Shown here: positions 1 to 5,814 of the stretch, one piece after another
Position numbering within the stretch: the stretch's first letter is position 1
How the letters are laid out: every line of letters starts with the position of its first letter
Assembly: GCA_937897665.1 (NCBI GenBank)
Contig: CALCPB010000309.1
Coordinates: 1 to 5,814 of the forward strand
Direction: 5' to 3'
Source: an uncultured Halomicronema sp.
GTDB lineage: Bacteria; Cyanobacteriota; Cyanobacteriia; Phormidesmidales; Phormidesmidaceae
Length of the DNA: 5,814 bases
Notes under the pieces: generated by a model
What the model was told of the DNA's origin: nothing
Seen by the model: the letters and a program-made list of their open reading frames with translations, nothing else
Databases searched by the model: none
Program-made: the position numbers and the translations under genes

Positions 1-7
1 TGACTAT

Positions 8-13
8 TAAAAT
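8..13 (+). promoter_or_regulatory. Possible -10 element (TAAAAT) upstream of crtQ
   Basis: TAAAAT matches the bacterial -10 consensus TATAAT at five of six positions and lies 40 nt before the crtQ start codon, in the most AT-rich stretch of the leader. The matching -35 region would fall off the left edge, so it cannot be checked. A hexamer match alone is weak evidence, and the real promoter could be further upstream. Confidence 0.2.
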
Positions 14-34
14 ACGTAAATCTAACCACTTCTC

Positions 35-40
35 AGAGGA
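35..40 (+). promoter_or_regulatory. Putative ribosome binding site of crtQ
   Basis: AGAGGA is a purine-rich Shine-Dalgarno-like stretch. Thirteen nt separate it from the ATG at 54, longer than the usual 5-9 nt, so it may act weakly. It is the only good candidate in the leader. It agrees with the start at 54, which places the FAD-binding motif directly at the protein N-terminus as in homologues. Confidence 0.4.
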
Positions 41-53
41 CACATCACGGCGC

Positions 54-1490
54 ATGCGAGTTGCGATTGTTGGAGCGGGGCTGGCGGGCTTATCTACCGC
101 AGTTGAATTGGCAGATGCGGGCCATGAGGTCGAGATTTTTGAAAATCGTCCCTTTGTTGGGGGCAAGGTTGGCAGCTGGATTGATAAAGACGGCAACCAC
201 CTAGAGATGGGGCTGCACGTATTCTTCGGCTGCTACTACAACTTGTTCGAGCTGATGAAAAAGGTCGATGCTTTCCAGCATCTGCGGCTCAAGCAGCATA
301 CCCACACCTTTGTGAATCGCGGTGGCATCACGGGGGAACTCGACTTTCGCTTCATTACGGGAGCGCCCTTTAACGGACTCAAGGCATTTTTCACCACCTC
401 TCAGCTTTCTGTCACCGATAAAGCGATGAATGCGATCGCCCTGGGCACGAGTCCCATCGTGCGCGGCTTAGTGGATTTTGAAGGGGCGATGCGCGTCATT
501 CGACAGCTCGACAGCATTAGCTTTGCTGACTGGTTTCGTCAGCATGGCGGCTCCAATGGCAGTCTTAAGCGTATGTGGAATCCGATCGCCTATGCCTTAG
601 GCTTTATCGATACCGAAAATATTTCGGCCCGCTGCATGTTGACCATTTTTATGTTCTTTGCGGCGAAAAGTGAAGCCTCGGTGCTGCGCATGCTGGAGGG
701 CTCACCCAACGAGTTTTTGCACCAGCCAATTTTGAAATATCTGCAGGCTCGGGGCGCTCAGATCAACACCCGGCGAGGGGTGCGCGAGATTTTGTTTGAA
801 GACAAGGGCAATGCCACCCATGTGACCGGACTGGCGATCGCCCAGGGGGACGAGATTGAAACCGTGACCGCCGATGTGTACGTCGCCGCCTGTGACGTCC
901 CTGGGATCAAGCGTTTGCTCCCGGCCCCGTGGCGGCGGTGGCCCGAGTTCGACAACATTTACAAGCTAGACGCGGTGCCGGTCACGACAGTGCAGCTACG
1001 GTTTGATGGCTGGGTGACCGAACTGCAAGATGCCGCAGCAGCGAAGCAGTTAGACCGACCAACCGGCCTGGATAATCTGCTGTATACGCCCGACGCCGAT
1101 TTTTCTTGCTTCGCGGATATGGCACTCACGAGCCCCAGTGATTACTACCGTGAGGGCGAAGGGTCACTGCTGCAATGTGTGCTGACGCCGGGCGACCCGT
1201 TCATTAAAGAAAACAATGAAGCGATCGCTCAACATGTGCTGAAACAAGTCCATGATTTGTTTCCTTCGTCGCGGGAGCTGACCATGACCTGGCATAGCGT
1301 CGTGAAGCTGGCTCAGTCGCTCTATCGAGAAGCGCCGGGGATGGATCCCTTTCGACCGAAACAGGTGACTCCAGTCGATAATTTCTTTTTGGCGGGCAGC
1401 TACACTCAGCAGGACTACATCGATAGTATGGAAGGGGCCACTCTGTCAGGGAAACAAGCGGCTCACGCAATTTTGGAGCGAATGAGATAA
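54..1490 (+). CDS. crtQ: Zeta-carotene desaturase (9,9'-di-cis-zeta-carotene desaturase)
   Basis: This is an FAD-dependent carotenoid desaturase of the CrtP/CrtQ/PDS/ZDS family. In cyanobacteria and plants CrtQ adds two double bonds to 9,9'-di-cis-zeta-carotene via neurosporene to give tetra-cis-lycopene, passing electrons to plastoquinone at the membrane. The 478 residues match the usual CrtQ length. The N-terminus has the Rossmann GxGxxG (G7, G9, G12), then E30 and R32 at the end of the second strand, and GGKVGSW at 36-42. The segment [14 protein letters not shown] and the C-terminal FAD-contacting block [16 protein letters not shown] (447-462) are hallmarks of ZDS and separate it from phytoene desaturase CrtP and from bacterial CrtI. 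The start at 54 gives the expected MRVxIVGAG N-terminus. It is the first gene of a tight three-gene run, with the stop 3 nt before the next ATG. Nothing looks broken. Confidence 0.97.
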   Translation: MRVAIVGAGLAGLSTAVELADAGHEVEIFENRPFVGGKVGSWIDKDGNHLEMGLHVFFGCYYNLFELMKKVDAFQHLRLKQHTHTFVNRGGITGELDFRFITGAPFNGLKAFFTTSQLSVTDKAMNAIALGTSPIVRGLVDFEGAMRVIRQLDSISFADWFRQHGGSNGSLKRMWNPIAYALGFIDTENISARCMLTIFMFFAAKSEASVLRMLEGSPNEFLHQPILKYLQARGAQINTRRGVREILFEDKGNATHVTGLAIAQGDEIETVTADVYVAACDVPGIKRLLPAPWRRWPEFDNIYKLDAVPVTTVQLRFDGWVTELQDAAAAKQLDRPTGLDNLLYTPDADFSCFADMALTSPSDYYREGEGSLLQCVLTPGDPFIKENNEAIAQHVLKQVHDLFPSSRELTMTWHSVVKLAQSLYREAPGMDPFRPKQVTPVDNFFLAGSYTQQDYIDSMEGATLSGKQAAHAILERMR

Positions 1491-1493
1491 GCC

Positions 1494-1949
1494 ATGGCTG
1501 ACTGGCTAGAACACAGCGTATTGGTTGAAGTCGATGCCCCGATTGATTTGGTGTGGGCTCTGTGGTCTGACTTAGAGCAAATGCCGCGCTGGATGAAATG
1601 GATTGAGTCAGTCAACATTTTGGCCGAAGATCCTGACTTGTCGCGGTGGAAACTCGCGTCGGGGAGCTTTGAGTTCACCTGGCTATCGCAGATCACCAAA
1701 CTCATCGACCATCAGCTGATTCAGTGGGAATCAGTGGATGGCTTGCCGAACCTGGGTGTCATTCGCTTTTATGACCACATAGGTAAGAGTGCCGTTAAGT
1801 TAACAGTGGCCTACTCCATTCCTAGCTTTCTCGGCAAGCTGATGGATGGCCTGTTTTTAGGAAAGGTGGTTGAATCCACTCTGCAAGCTGATCTGCAGCG
1901 ATTTCAAGACCACGTGATGCAGATTCAGCAGCAGTCATCAACCGATTAA
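1494..1949 (+). CDS. SRPBCC-family protein (START/cyclase-like fold), crtQ neighbour
   Basis: The 151-residue soluble protein has the layout of the SRPBCC (START/Bet v1/polyketide cyclase, Coq10-like) fold. An N-terminal strand with VEVDAPIDLVWALWSDLEQMPRWMKWIESV (residues 11-40) is the typical strand, helix and P-x-W start. A beta-rich middle follows with the W-K-L and F-E-F-T-W segments (52-63). A long C-terminal helix (about 115-145) closes the ligand cavity. The fold binds hydrophobic molecules, and no catalytic residue can be assigned. I see no signal peptide or membrane segment. The gene starts 3 nt after crtQ stops. The same pairing is known in Synechocystis (slr0940 crtQ, slr0941), which suggests a role tied to carotenoids or their membrane substrates; that is inference. 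No strong Shine-Dalgarno is placed well (GGAG at 1475-1478 is 15 nt away), so translational coupling to crtQ is likely. Confidence 0.85.
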   Translation: MADWLEHSVLVEVDAPIDLVWALWSDLEQMPRWMKWIESVNILAEDPDLSRWKLASGSFEFTWLSQITKLIDHQLIQWESVDGLPNLGVIRFYDHIGKSAVKLTVAYSIPSFLGKLMDGLFLGKVVESTLQADLQRFQDHVMQIQQQSSTD

Positions 1950-1953
1950 GGGC

Positions 1954-3816
1954 ATGGAGGTCGCCGGTCGCCATCTGGCTCAAGCGTTAGCTGACCATCA
2001 TCGCTGGTTTGTTGATGCCCTGATAGGGCTCTCTCAAACTAGCGAGCGCCGCTGGTTTGCCCATGTAGTTCTAGGTCGCTTGCTGCTGATTTACGATTTG
2101 CAAGTGGCCGGTTTTTTAGGAGCGGGCGATCGCTGGTATTTGCACAGTCACCTCAGCCAACAGGCCGCGACTCAAACTGAGGCCACCTTTTTTAAGGGAT
2201 TTCTACAGCCGCTTTGTCATCAAGGGTTAGGGCTGCCAGAGGTCGAGCGACCGCGATCGCTCACCGCCAAAATTGGCGACGTGCCTTATTTGGGGAGTCA
2301 ACCGTTTGGGGTGCATCCCCTCGAACAGCACTATCCACAGCTAGACCTGCCAGATGAACCGATTGAGCGATTTTTGGGCTGGTTGGCTGAGCAACCGCTC
2401 TCCCAAGACGCACTGAGTGGTCGAGCCCACGGGATTGATCTGGAATTACTCGCCGGCGCCTACGAATATTTGATGACGGCCCAGACCGATAAGGCGACCG
2501 TATCGACTGCTGACACCCTGCAGGAGATTGGTCGCCGCACCCTCGACGCTCACATTCTCAAAGCCCTCCGTAACCCGTCACCTTCGGTTGTCGCGTTGGC
2601 CGCCATCACCGATGACAAATCTGTAGACGCGCTGTTGGCGGCGTTAGATAGCGAGACCTGTCGGCAGTTGCTGACCACGGTGCTGCCCACCCTCTCGGTG
2701 CTTGATCCCGCCTGTGGATCGGGGCGATATTTGGTCATGATTTTCGAGCGTCTGCAGGCCATTTATCAGGCCTGTTGGCACTGTGCTCAGGCGTCTACCA
2801 GTGCTGAACTCCAGGCTTGGGGGCGATCGCTAGGCCCGACTCAAATCGCTGCTGAGTGGCAATTGGCCGAGCAAATTTTGACTCAAAACCTCTACGGCGT
2901 TGACCTGCAGCCAGAAGCGGTGAGTATAACGCAACTGCAGCTCTGGCTTAGGCTGCTCTCTACCGCGACCCAAGTGGACGATTTACGCCCGCTGCCAGAC
3001 CTCGATTTCAACATCACCACTGGCAATGCGCTGATGGGGTTCATTCGGGTCGATACGGCCAGTTTTGACAAAATTGTGCCGAAACGATCGCGCCCAGCTG
3101 ATTCGCAAGATCCGGCGCTGCAAGGCAATCTGTTGCAGCCCTTAACGGCAGCGAGCTATCGCGATACGCTGACGGAGCAAAAGATTCGGGTGGAGCACTA
3201 TCAGGCGCAGACGCGGGCAATGGGGTCAGAAGGGGGCTTGCCAGAATATGTGCAAACGGCGTTTTTGCGCGATCGCATTGATGAGGTTAACCGGGCCGTC
3301 CAACTCAAGCTCAATCGACTGCTATGGGAGACCTTGAGTTATAAACTTGGCATCTGGGCAAAAGAAGCGCACCCCTCAGGCAAGACTCGTAAACGCCTGC
3401 TGCAGATCGCTGATGTTGAAGCGCTTAAACCGTTTCACTGGGGTTTTTTCTTTAATCCTGTAATTCAGCAGCGCGGTGGATTCGATATTGTCTTAACCGC
3501 GGCCCCAACAGGAACACTGCGGCCCCAGGCTAACGCGTTTTATCACCAGCATCAAGCGCTGTTCGAGCAACACAACATCGCTTTAGCAGAATTTCGGCGA
3601 TCGCGCCGCCAGCTTTTACGGCAGCATGCCGATTTGGCTGAGCATTGGCGAGCTTATACCAGAGGAATCGCTTGTCTGAGAGACTTTGTTCGGCGCAGCG
3701 ATAGTTATCAGTTGACCGCTGCTGCAACGCAACGCTCGATTGCCCTCAAACTGCTGTTTGCCCAGCGCTGTCTAGCGCTCACCAAGCCTGATGGCATTCC
3801 TCCCTATATCCAGTGA
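1954..3816 (+). CDS. Degenerate Eco57I-like / type IIG N6-adenine DNA methyltransferase, probably inactive and C-terminally short
   Basis: The 620-residue protein follows the Eco57I-like restriction-methylase family. The N-terminal helical region has ERRWFAHVVLGRLLLIY (31-47) and a later PYLGSQPFGVHPLEQ block (111-125). SAM-binding motif I is DPACGSG (251-257), motif II is YGVDLQPEAV with D317, and motif III is TGNALMGF (356-363). A charged helical region (about 400-490) precedes KPFHWGFFFNPV and GGFDIVL (508-514), the strand that leads into catalytic motif IV. Active members read NPPY or NPPW next; here residues 516-519 are AAPT. The GAYYT-type motif X expected before motif I is also unrecognisable (KATVST, 180-185). 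The protein stops just after KPDG (611-614), before any target-recognition domain, whereas full type IIG enzymes are usually near or above 1000 residues. DNA methylation is therefore unlikely; SAM binding might persist. The gene starts 4 nt after the SRPBCC stop. It could be a decaying relic or a repurposed pseudoenzyme; the long open frame fits either. Confidence 0.8.
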   Translation: MEVAGRHLAQALADHHRWFVDALIGLSQTSERRWFAHVVLGRLLLIYDLQVAGFLGAGDRWYLHSHLSQQAATQTEATFFKGFLQPLCHQGLGLPEVERPRSLTAKIGDVPYLGSQPFGVHPLEQHYPQLDLPDEPIERFLGWLAEQPLSQDALSGRAHGIDLELLAGAYEYLMTAQTDKATVSTADTLQEIGRRTLDAHILKALRNPSPSVVALAAITDDKSVDALLAALDSETCRQLLTTVLPTLSVLDPACGSGRYLVMIFERLQAIYQACWHCAQASTSAELQAWGRSLGPTQIAAEWQLAEQILTQNLYGVDLQPEAVSITQLQLWLRLLSTATQVDDLRPLPDLDFNITTGNALMGFIRVDTASFDKIVPKRSRPADSQDPALQGNLLQPLTAASYRDTLTEQKIRVEHYQAQTRAMGSEGGLPEYVQTAFLRDRIDEVNRAVQLKLNRLLWETLSYKLGIWAKEAHPSGKTRKRLLQIADVEALKPFHWGFFFNPVIQQRGGFDIVLTAAPTGTLRPQANAFYHQHQALFEQHNIALAEFRRSRRQLLRQHADLAEHWRAYTRGIACLRDFVRRSDSYQLTAAATQRSIALKLLFAQRCLALTKPDGIPPYIQ

Positions 3817-3888
3817 TGACGACAGATTGCCTTTGTACCGATGCTCTAAAGCTGTTCAGCCCTGACCAGAGTATCCTGACGTGCTACT

Positions 3889-3898
3889 GGCGATCGCC
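3889..3898. repeat. HIP1 octamer, extended palindrome GGCGATCGCC
   Basis: This is the cyanobacterial highly iterated palindrome GCGATCGC, here in its ten-base form. It is the only intergenic copy in the window; the other nine seen lie within genes, mostly on the + strand operon. HIP1 abundance is an established signature of many cyanobacterial genomes, and its function is not settled. Confidence 0.9.
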
Positions 3899-3998
3899 CT
3901 AACCGCTAACGTATTCCAAAACTGGATTCATTAGACCAGACGAGTGGTTTTTGCTGGAATGGAGCTTTGCGGCCTTAAATATCGCTCCCGTTAGTGTG

Positions 3999-4013
3999 AG
4001 AAACCCGGTTTCT
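3999..4013. repeat. Palindrome AGAAACC-C-GGTTTCT
   Basis: Seven-base arms AGAAACC and GGTTTCT are perfectly complementary around a single central C. In RNA this would fold as a 6 bp stem with a 3 nt loop. A close variant lies 38 nt further on (4052-4065), so the two look like a pair of short interspersed palindromic units. I believe palindromes of this kind recur in cyanobacterial intergenic DNA, but copy number cannot be judged from one window. Confidence 0.6.
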
Positions 4014-4051
4014 TGTGTCAGTCAATGAGGCAATTAGTCCCTTTCAACCCC

Positions 4052-4073
4052 AGAAACCGGTTTTTGTACCGGT
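4052..4073. repeat. Second GAAACC/GGTTT palindrome overlapping an ACCGGT hairpin, possible terminator
   Basis: AGAAACCGGTTTTT (4052-4065) is the first palindrome's variant without the central C and with one arm mismatch that becomes a G-U pair in RNA. Overlapping it, ACCGGT at 4056-4061 and ACCGGT at 4068-4073 can pair as a 6 bp stem with a 6 nt loop. On the - strand this hairpin begins 11 nt after the dnaE stop codon and is followed by TTTCTGG, so it could help end dnaE transcription. The T-run is short and interrupted, so the terminator role is only a possibility. Confidence 0.4.
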
Positions 4074-4083
4074 GTTCTAGTCA

Positions 4084-5814
4084 CTAGGCGCTAATCAATG
4101 GACTCATATGGGCCTTAAAGTCGGCCCGTGCCAGGGCATTGATGGCGGCCTCCGGATCCTTCACTCGGAATTGGGCACCCAGCCGGACTAACTGCCGTTG
4201 GTTCGCTTTGCCAATAATGGCGATTACCGGAACATTGGCATGCTCCTGACTGTCGCCTTGGTGGCTCTGAATAATATTTTTCAAGCGGAGACGTTGTTGA
4301 ATATCGTCAGCGATTTGCGGGTCTAATTCCACCATCACCATACGCACCTCTTCAATGGGCTCAGCATCATCAACAATGAACTGAATTTGGTCGTCTCGGC
4401 GATCGTATTTACCCCAAACCATGAGCCGAGCATCGGGTTGAATGTAATGACCAATGCGCTCATAAGACCGAGGAAATACGACGCCATCGACACTGCCCGT
4501 CAAGTCTTCAAGGACGATGATGGCCATCCGATCACCCTTTTTGGTGATCACCGGTTTCACATGAGCCAGCATGACGATCGCGCTGAGTTTTCGATTGTCG
4601 GGATATCTTTCCAGTTCCCCGAGATTTACCGGCGCTAAAATCCGTGCGGATTTTTGCACCTCCTTGAGTGGGTGGTCAGAGATATAGAACCCTAGCAATT
4701 CTTTTTCTTGCCTGAGTTTTTCCTGCGGCTCAAAATCGGCCACGAGCGGCGCTTTGGGTGCACTTTCAAAACCGCCGCCGACCACTGCACCCGCACTATC
4801 ACCGTCATCGCCGCCGCCTAACAACATGTCGAGCAGGTTCCCCTGGCCAATTTCTCGATCTTTGGCCCGGCTTTGCGCCCAGTCCAGCACAAATTCTAAG
4901 TCGTGCATGAGTTGATTACGGTTGGGGTCGATGGGGTCAAAGGCTCCGCACAGCACCAGGGCTTCCAACGCGCGACGGTTGACGGCATGCAGATCAACGC
5001 GATCGCACAACTCTGGCAATGATTTGAATCCGCCCTCCTCATCGCGGCTCGCCAAAATACACTCGATCGCGCCTTGTCCCACATTGCGCACGGCCGATAG
5101 CCCAAACAAGATTTTGTTGCCCTTGGGCGTAAACACAATCCGTGACTCATTGATGTTGGGCGGCAGCACCTCAATCCCCATGCTGATGCAGTTAGCGATG
5201 TGCATCTGCACTTTGTCCTGATCGCCACTGTTAGAGGTCAGCAACGCTGCCATGTACTCTACGGGATAGTTCGCCTTTAGATACGCCGTCTGAAACGTGA
5301 CAAATCCGTAGGCAGTGGAGTGCGATTTGTTGAAGCAATACTCGGCGAACTTCACCATCTGATCCCAAAGGGTTTCGACCACCTTTTTCGGGACGCCCTT
5401 TGCCATCGAGCCTTCGATAAACTGGCCCTTATGCTTCTCCATCTCCGACACTTTTTTCTTACCCATCGCGCGGCGCAGAAGGTCGGCTTGCCCCAGCGAA
5501 TAGCCTGCCATGTCCTGGGCAATTTTCATGATCTGCTCTTGGTAGACCATGATCCCGTAGGTTTCACTGAGAATCGGCTCTAGAATTTTGTCCGCAAATT
5601 CAATCTTTTCGCGCCCGTGCTTACGACCGATGAACTTGGGAATCAGTCCCGCATCTAGCGGGCCGGGTCGATATAGCGCGAGGACTGACGAAATATCTTC
5701 CAGACCCGATGGCTTCAGGTCGCGCACAATCTGCCGCATGCCGGAAGACTCCAGCTGAAACACGCCGCCTAAATCGCCTTTTTCCAGTAGCTTGAAGGTT
5801 GCCGGATCATCCAT
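4084..5814 (-). CDS. dnaE: DNA polymerase III subunit alpha, C-terminal part (gene runs off the right edge)
   Basis: This is the replicative polymerase catalytic subunit, seen here as its last 576 residues. The ATG at the window edge (DDPATFKLLEKGDLGGVFQLES) is internal: bacterial DnaE carries this segment after the palm, so the PHP domain and the catalytic aspartates lie outside the window. Visible parts (fragment numbering) are the finger region with YRPGPLDAG (48-56), YGIMVYQEQIMKIAQ (86-100) and LRRAMGKKK (113-121); the segment YCFNKSHSTAYGF (159-171); a helix-hairpin-helix region (about 236-300); a clamp-binding-like QGNLL (324-328); a Gly/Asp-rich linker (331-350); an OB-fold (about 408-485); and a C-terminal domain to the TAG stop. 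DnaE is contiguous through YCFNKSH, so no split intein is present. It faces the crtQ operon tail to tail across 267 bp. Confidence 0.97.
   Translation of the reverse strand: MDDPATFKLLEKGDLGGVFQLESSGMRQIVRDLKPSGLEDISSVLALYRPGPLDAGLIPKFIGRKHGREKIEFADKILEPILSETYGIMVYQEQIMKIAQDMAGYSLGQADLLRRAMGKKKVSEMEKHKGQFIEGSMAKGVPKKVVETLWDQMVKFAEYCFNKSHSTAYGFVTFQTAYLKANYPVEYMAALLTSNSGDQDKVQMHIANCISMGIEVLPPNINESRIVFTPKGNKILFGLSAVRNVGQGAIECILASRDEEGGFKSLPELCDRVDLHAVNRRALEALVLCGAFDPIDPNRNQLMHDLEFVLDWAQSRAKDREIGQGNLLDMLLGGGDDGDSAGAVVGGGFESAPKAPLVADFEPQEKLRQEKELLGFYISDHPLKEVQKSARILAPVNLGELERYPDNRKLSAIVMLAHVKPVITKKGDRMAIIVLEDLTGSVDGVVFPRSYERIGHYIQPDARLMVWGKYDRRDDQIQFIVDDAEPIEEVRMVMVELDPQIADDIQQRLRLKNIIQSHQGDSQEHANVPVIAIIGKANQRQLVRLGAQFRVKDPEAAINALARADFKAHMSPLISA
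4831..4845 (-). other. Likely sliding-clamp-binding motif in DnaE (QGNLL)
   Basis: Residues 324-328 of the DnaE fragment read QGNLL, after EIG. This is the place where E. coli DnaE has its internal beta-clamp motif (IGQADMF), and it fits the loose Q-x-x-L-(L/F) pattern. Tethering the polymerase to the clamp is the established role of that motif. The assignment here rests on position and pattern. Confidence 0.6.
5335..5340 (-). other. Unoccupied DnaE split-intein insertion site (Tyr-Cys junction)
   Basis: These two codons encode Y159 and C160 of the fragment, in FAEYCFNKSH. In many cyanobacteria the DnaE split intein breaks the gene exactly between this Tyr and the Cys of CFNKSH, leaving dnaE in two distant pieces. 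Here TAT and TGC are adjacent and the flanking exteins are continuous, so the site is empty. Confidence 0.9.

Larger units (their letters stand above)
3817..4083. other. Convergent intergenic spacer with palindromes, no gene seen
   Basis: This spacer separates the ends of the methyltransferase-like gene (+) and dnaE (-). It holds an extended HIP1 site at 3889-3898, an imperfect inverted repeat with arms ATTCCA (3913-3918) and TGGAAT (3955-3960), and two related GAAACC/GGTTTC palindromes (3999-4013 and 4052-4065). Both transcripts must end in or near it, but no hairpin followed by a clean T-run is present. I find no tRNA, no CRISPR repeat series and no convincing coding sequence. Confidence 0.8.

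Noticed and set aside
758..1705. Open frames of 65-90 codons on the - strand across crtQ and the SRPBCC gene
   Set aside because: They lie fully antisense to well-supported genes, have no family-like motifs, and are explained by codon structure of the real genes.
2550..3727. Three short - strand open frames inside the methylase-like gene
   Set aside because: Composition is basic and low in motif content, with no start signals; they are shadows of the + strand frame.
1954..3816. Active type IIG restriction-modification or BREX PglX-like defence gene
   Set aside because: The family scaffold is there, but motif IV and motif X are lost, the target-recognition part is absent, and no nuclease or other defence gene lies alongside.
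3816..3902. Small + strand frame of 28 codons whose ATG overlaps the methylase-like stop (ATGA)
   Set aside because: The overlap is typical of coupled genes, but the product (ending YWRSP) resembles nothing I know, has no domain signal, and a frame this short is expected by chance.
3913..3960. Imperfect inverted repeat ATTCCA...TGGAAT as a terminator or regulatory RNA
   Set aside because: The arms are short, the remaining pairing needs a 4 nt bulge, the loop is long and no T-run follows.
4031..4051. CCCTTTCAACCCC stretch resembling part of a cyanobacterial CRISPR repeat
   Set aside because: It occurs once, with no second copy at a spacer-sized distance, so there is no array.
4387..5583. + strand open frames and an alternative - strand frame (4896-5228) within dnaE
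   Set aside because: The dnaE frame is conserved over the whole stretch, and the overlapping frames encode Ser/Arg-rich products typical of shifted coding sequence.
5812..5814. ATG at the right edge as the true start of a separate DnaE C-terminal gene
   Set aside because: The sequence after it is ordinary internal DnaE, the split point in cyanobacteria lies about 159 residues further on, and no C-intein sequence precedes it; the window edge cuts the gene.

Overview
The window is chromosomal DNA from a cyanobacterium. Three things show this. The first gene is a plant/cyanobacterial-type zeta-carotene desaturase (CrtQ). It is followed by the small SRPBCC-fold gene that also sits next to crtQ in other cyanobacteria. 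The octamer GCGATCGC (HIP1), a cyanobacterial hallmark, occurs at least ten times in 5.8 kb (starts at 432, 834, 1221, 2126, 2253, 2823, 3269, 3597, 3890 and 4999), where chance would give well under one. Base composition is moderate, a little over 50% GC by eye.

Layout: positions 1-53 are a short leader with a possible ribosome binding site. Positions 54-3816 hold three + strand genes packed like an operon with gaps of 3 and 4 nt: crtQ (54-1490), the SRPBCC gene (1494-1949), and a 620-residue protein of the Eco57I-like / type IIG N6-adenine methyltransferase family (1954-3816). Positions 3817-4083 are a convergent non-coding spacer with a HIP1 site and two related palindromes built on AGAAACC/GGTTTCT. 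Positions 4084-5814 hold, on the - strand, the C-terminal 576 residues of the DNA polymerase III alpha subunit (dnaE), whose 5' part lies beyond the right edge.

The crtQ product carries out a step from zeta-carotene towards lycopene. The SRPBCC protein is a small hydrophobic-ligand-binding fold whose link to carotenoids rests on gene pairing only. The third gene does not fit the pathway.

The most notable object is that third gene. It keeps the SAM-binding motif I (DPACGSG), the motif II acidic residue and the family scaffold. The catalytic NPPY/NPPW tetrad is replaced by AAPT, the GAYYT-type motif X is not recognisable, and the target-recognition half is missing. Yet the frame is open over 621 codons and carries HIP1 sites at the same density as its neighbours. 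It looks like an old, catalytically dead methyltransferase relic or a repurposed pseudoenzyme. A second notable point is that DnaE runs uninterrupted through the site where many cyanobacteria carry the DnaE split intein. I see no complete new defence system, RNA gene, CRISPR array or insertion sequence.
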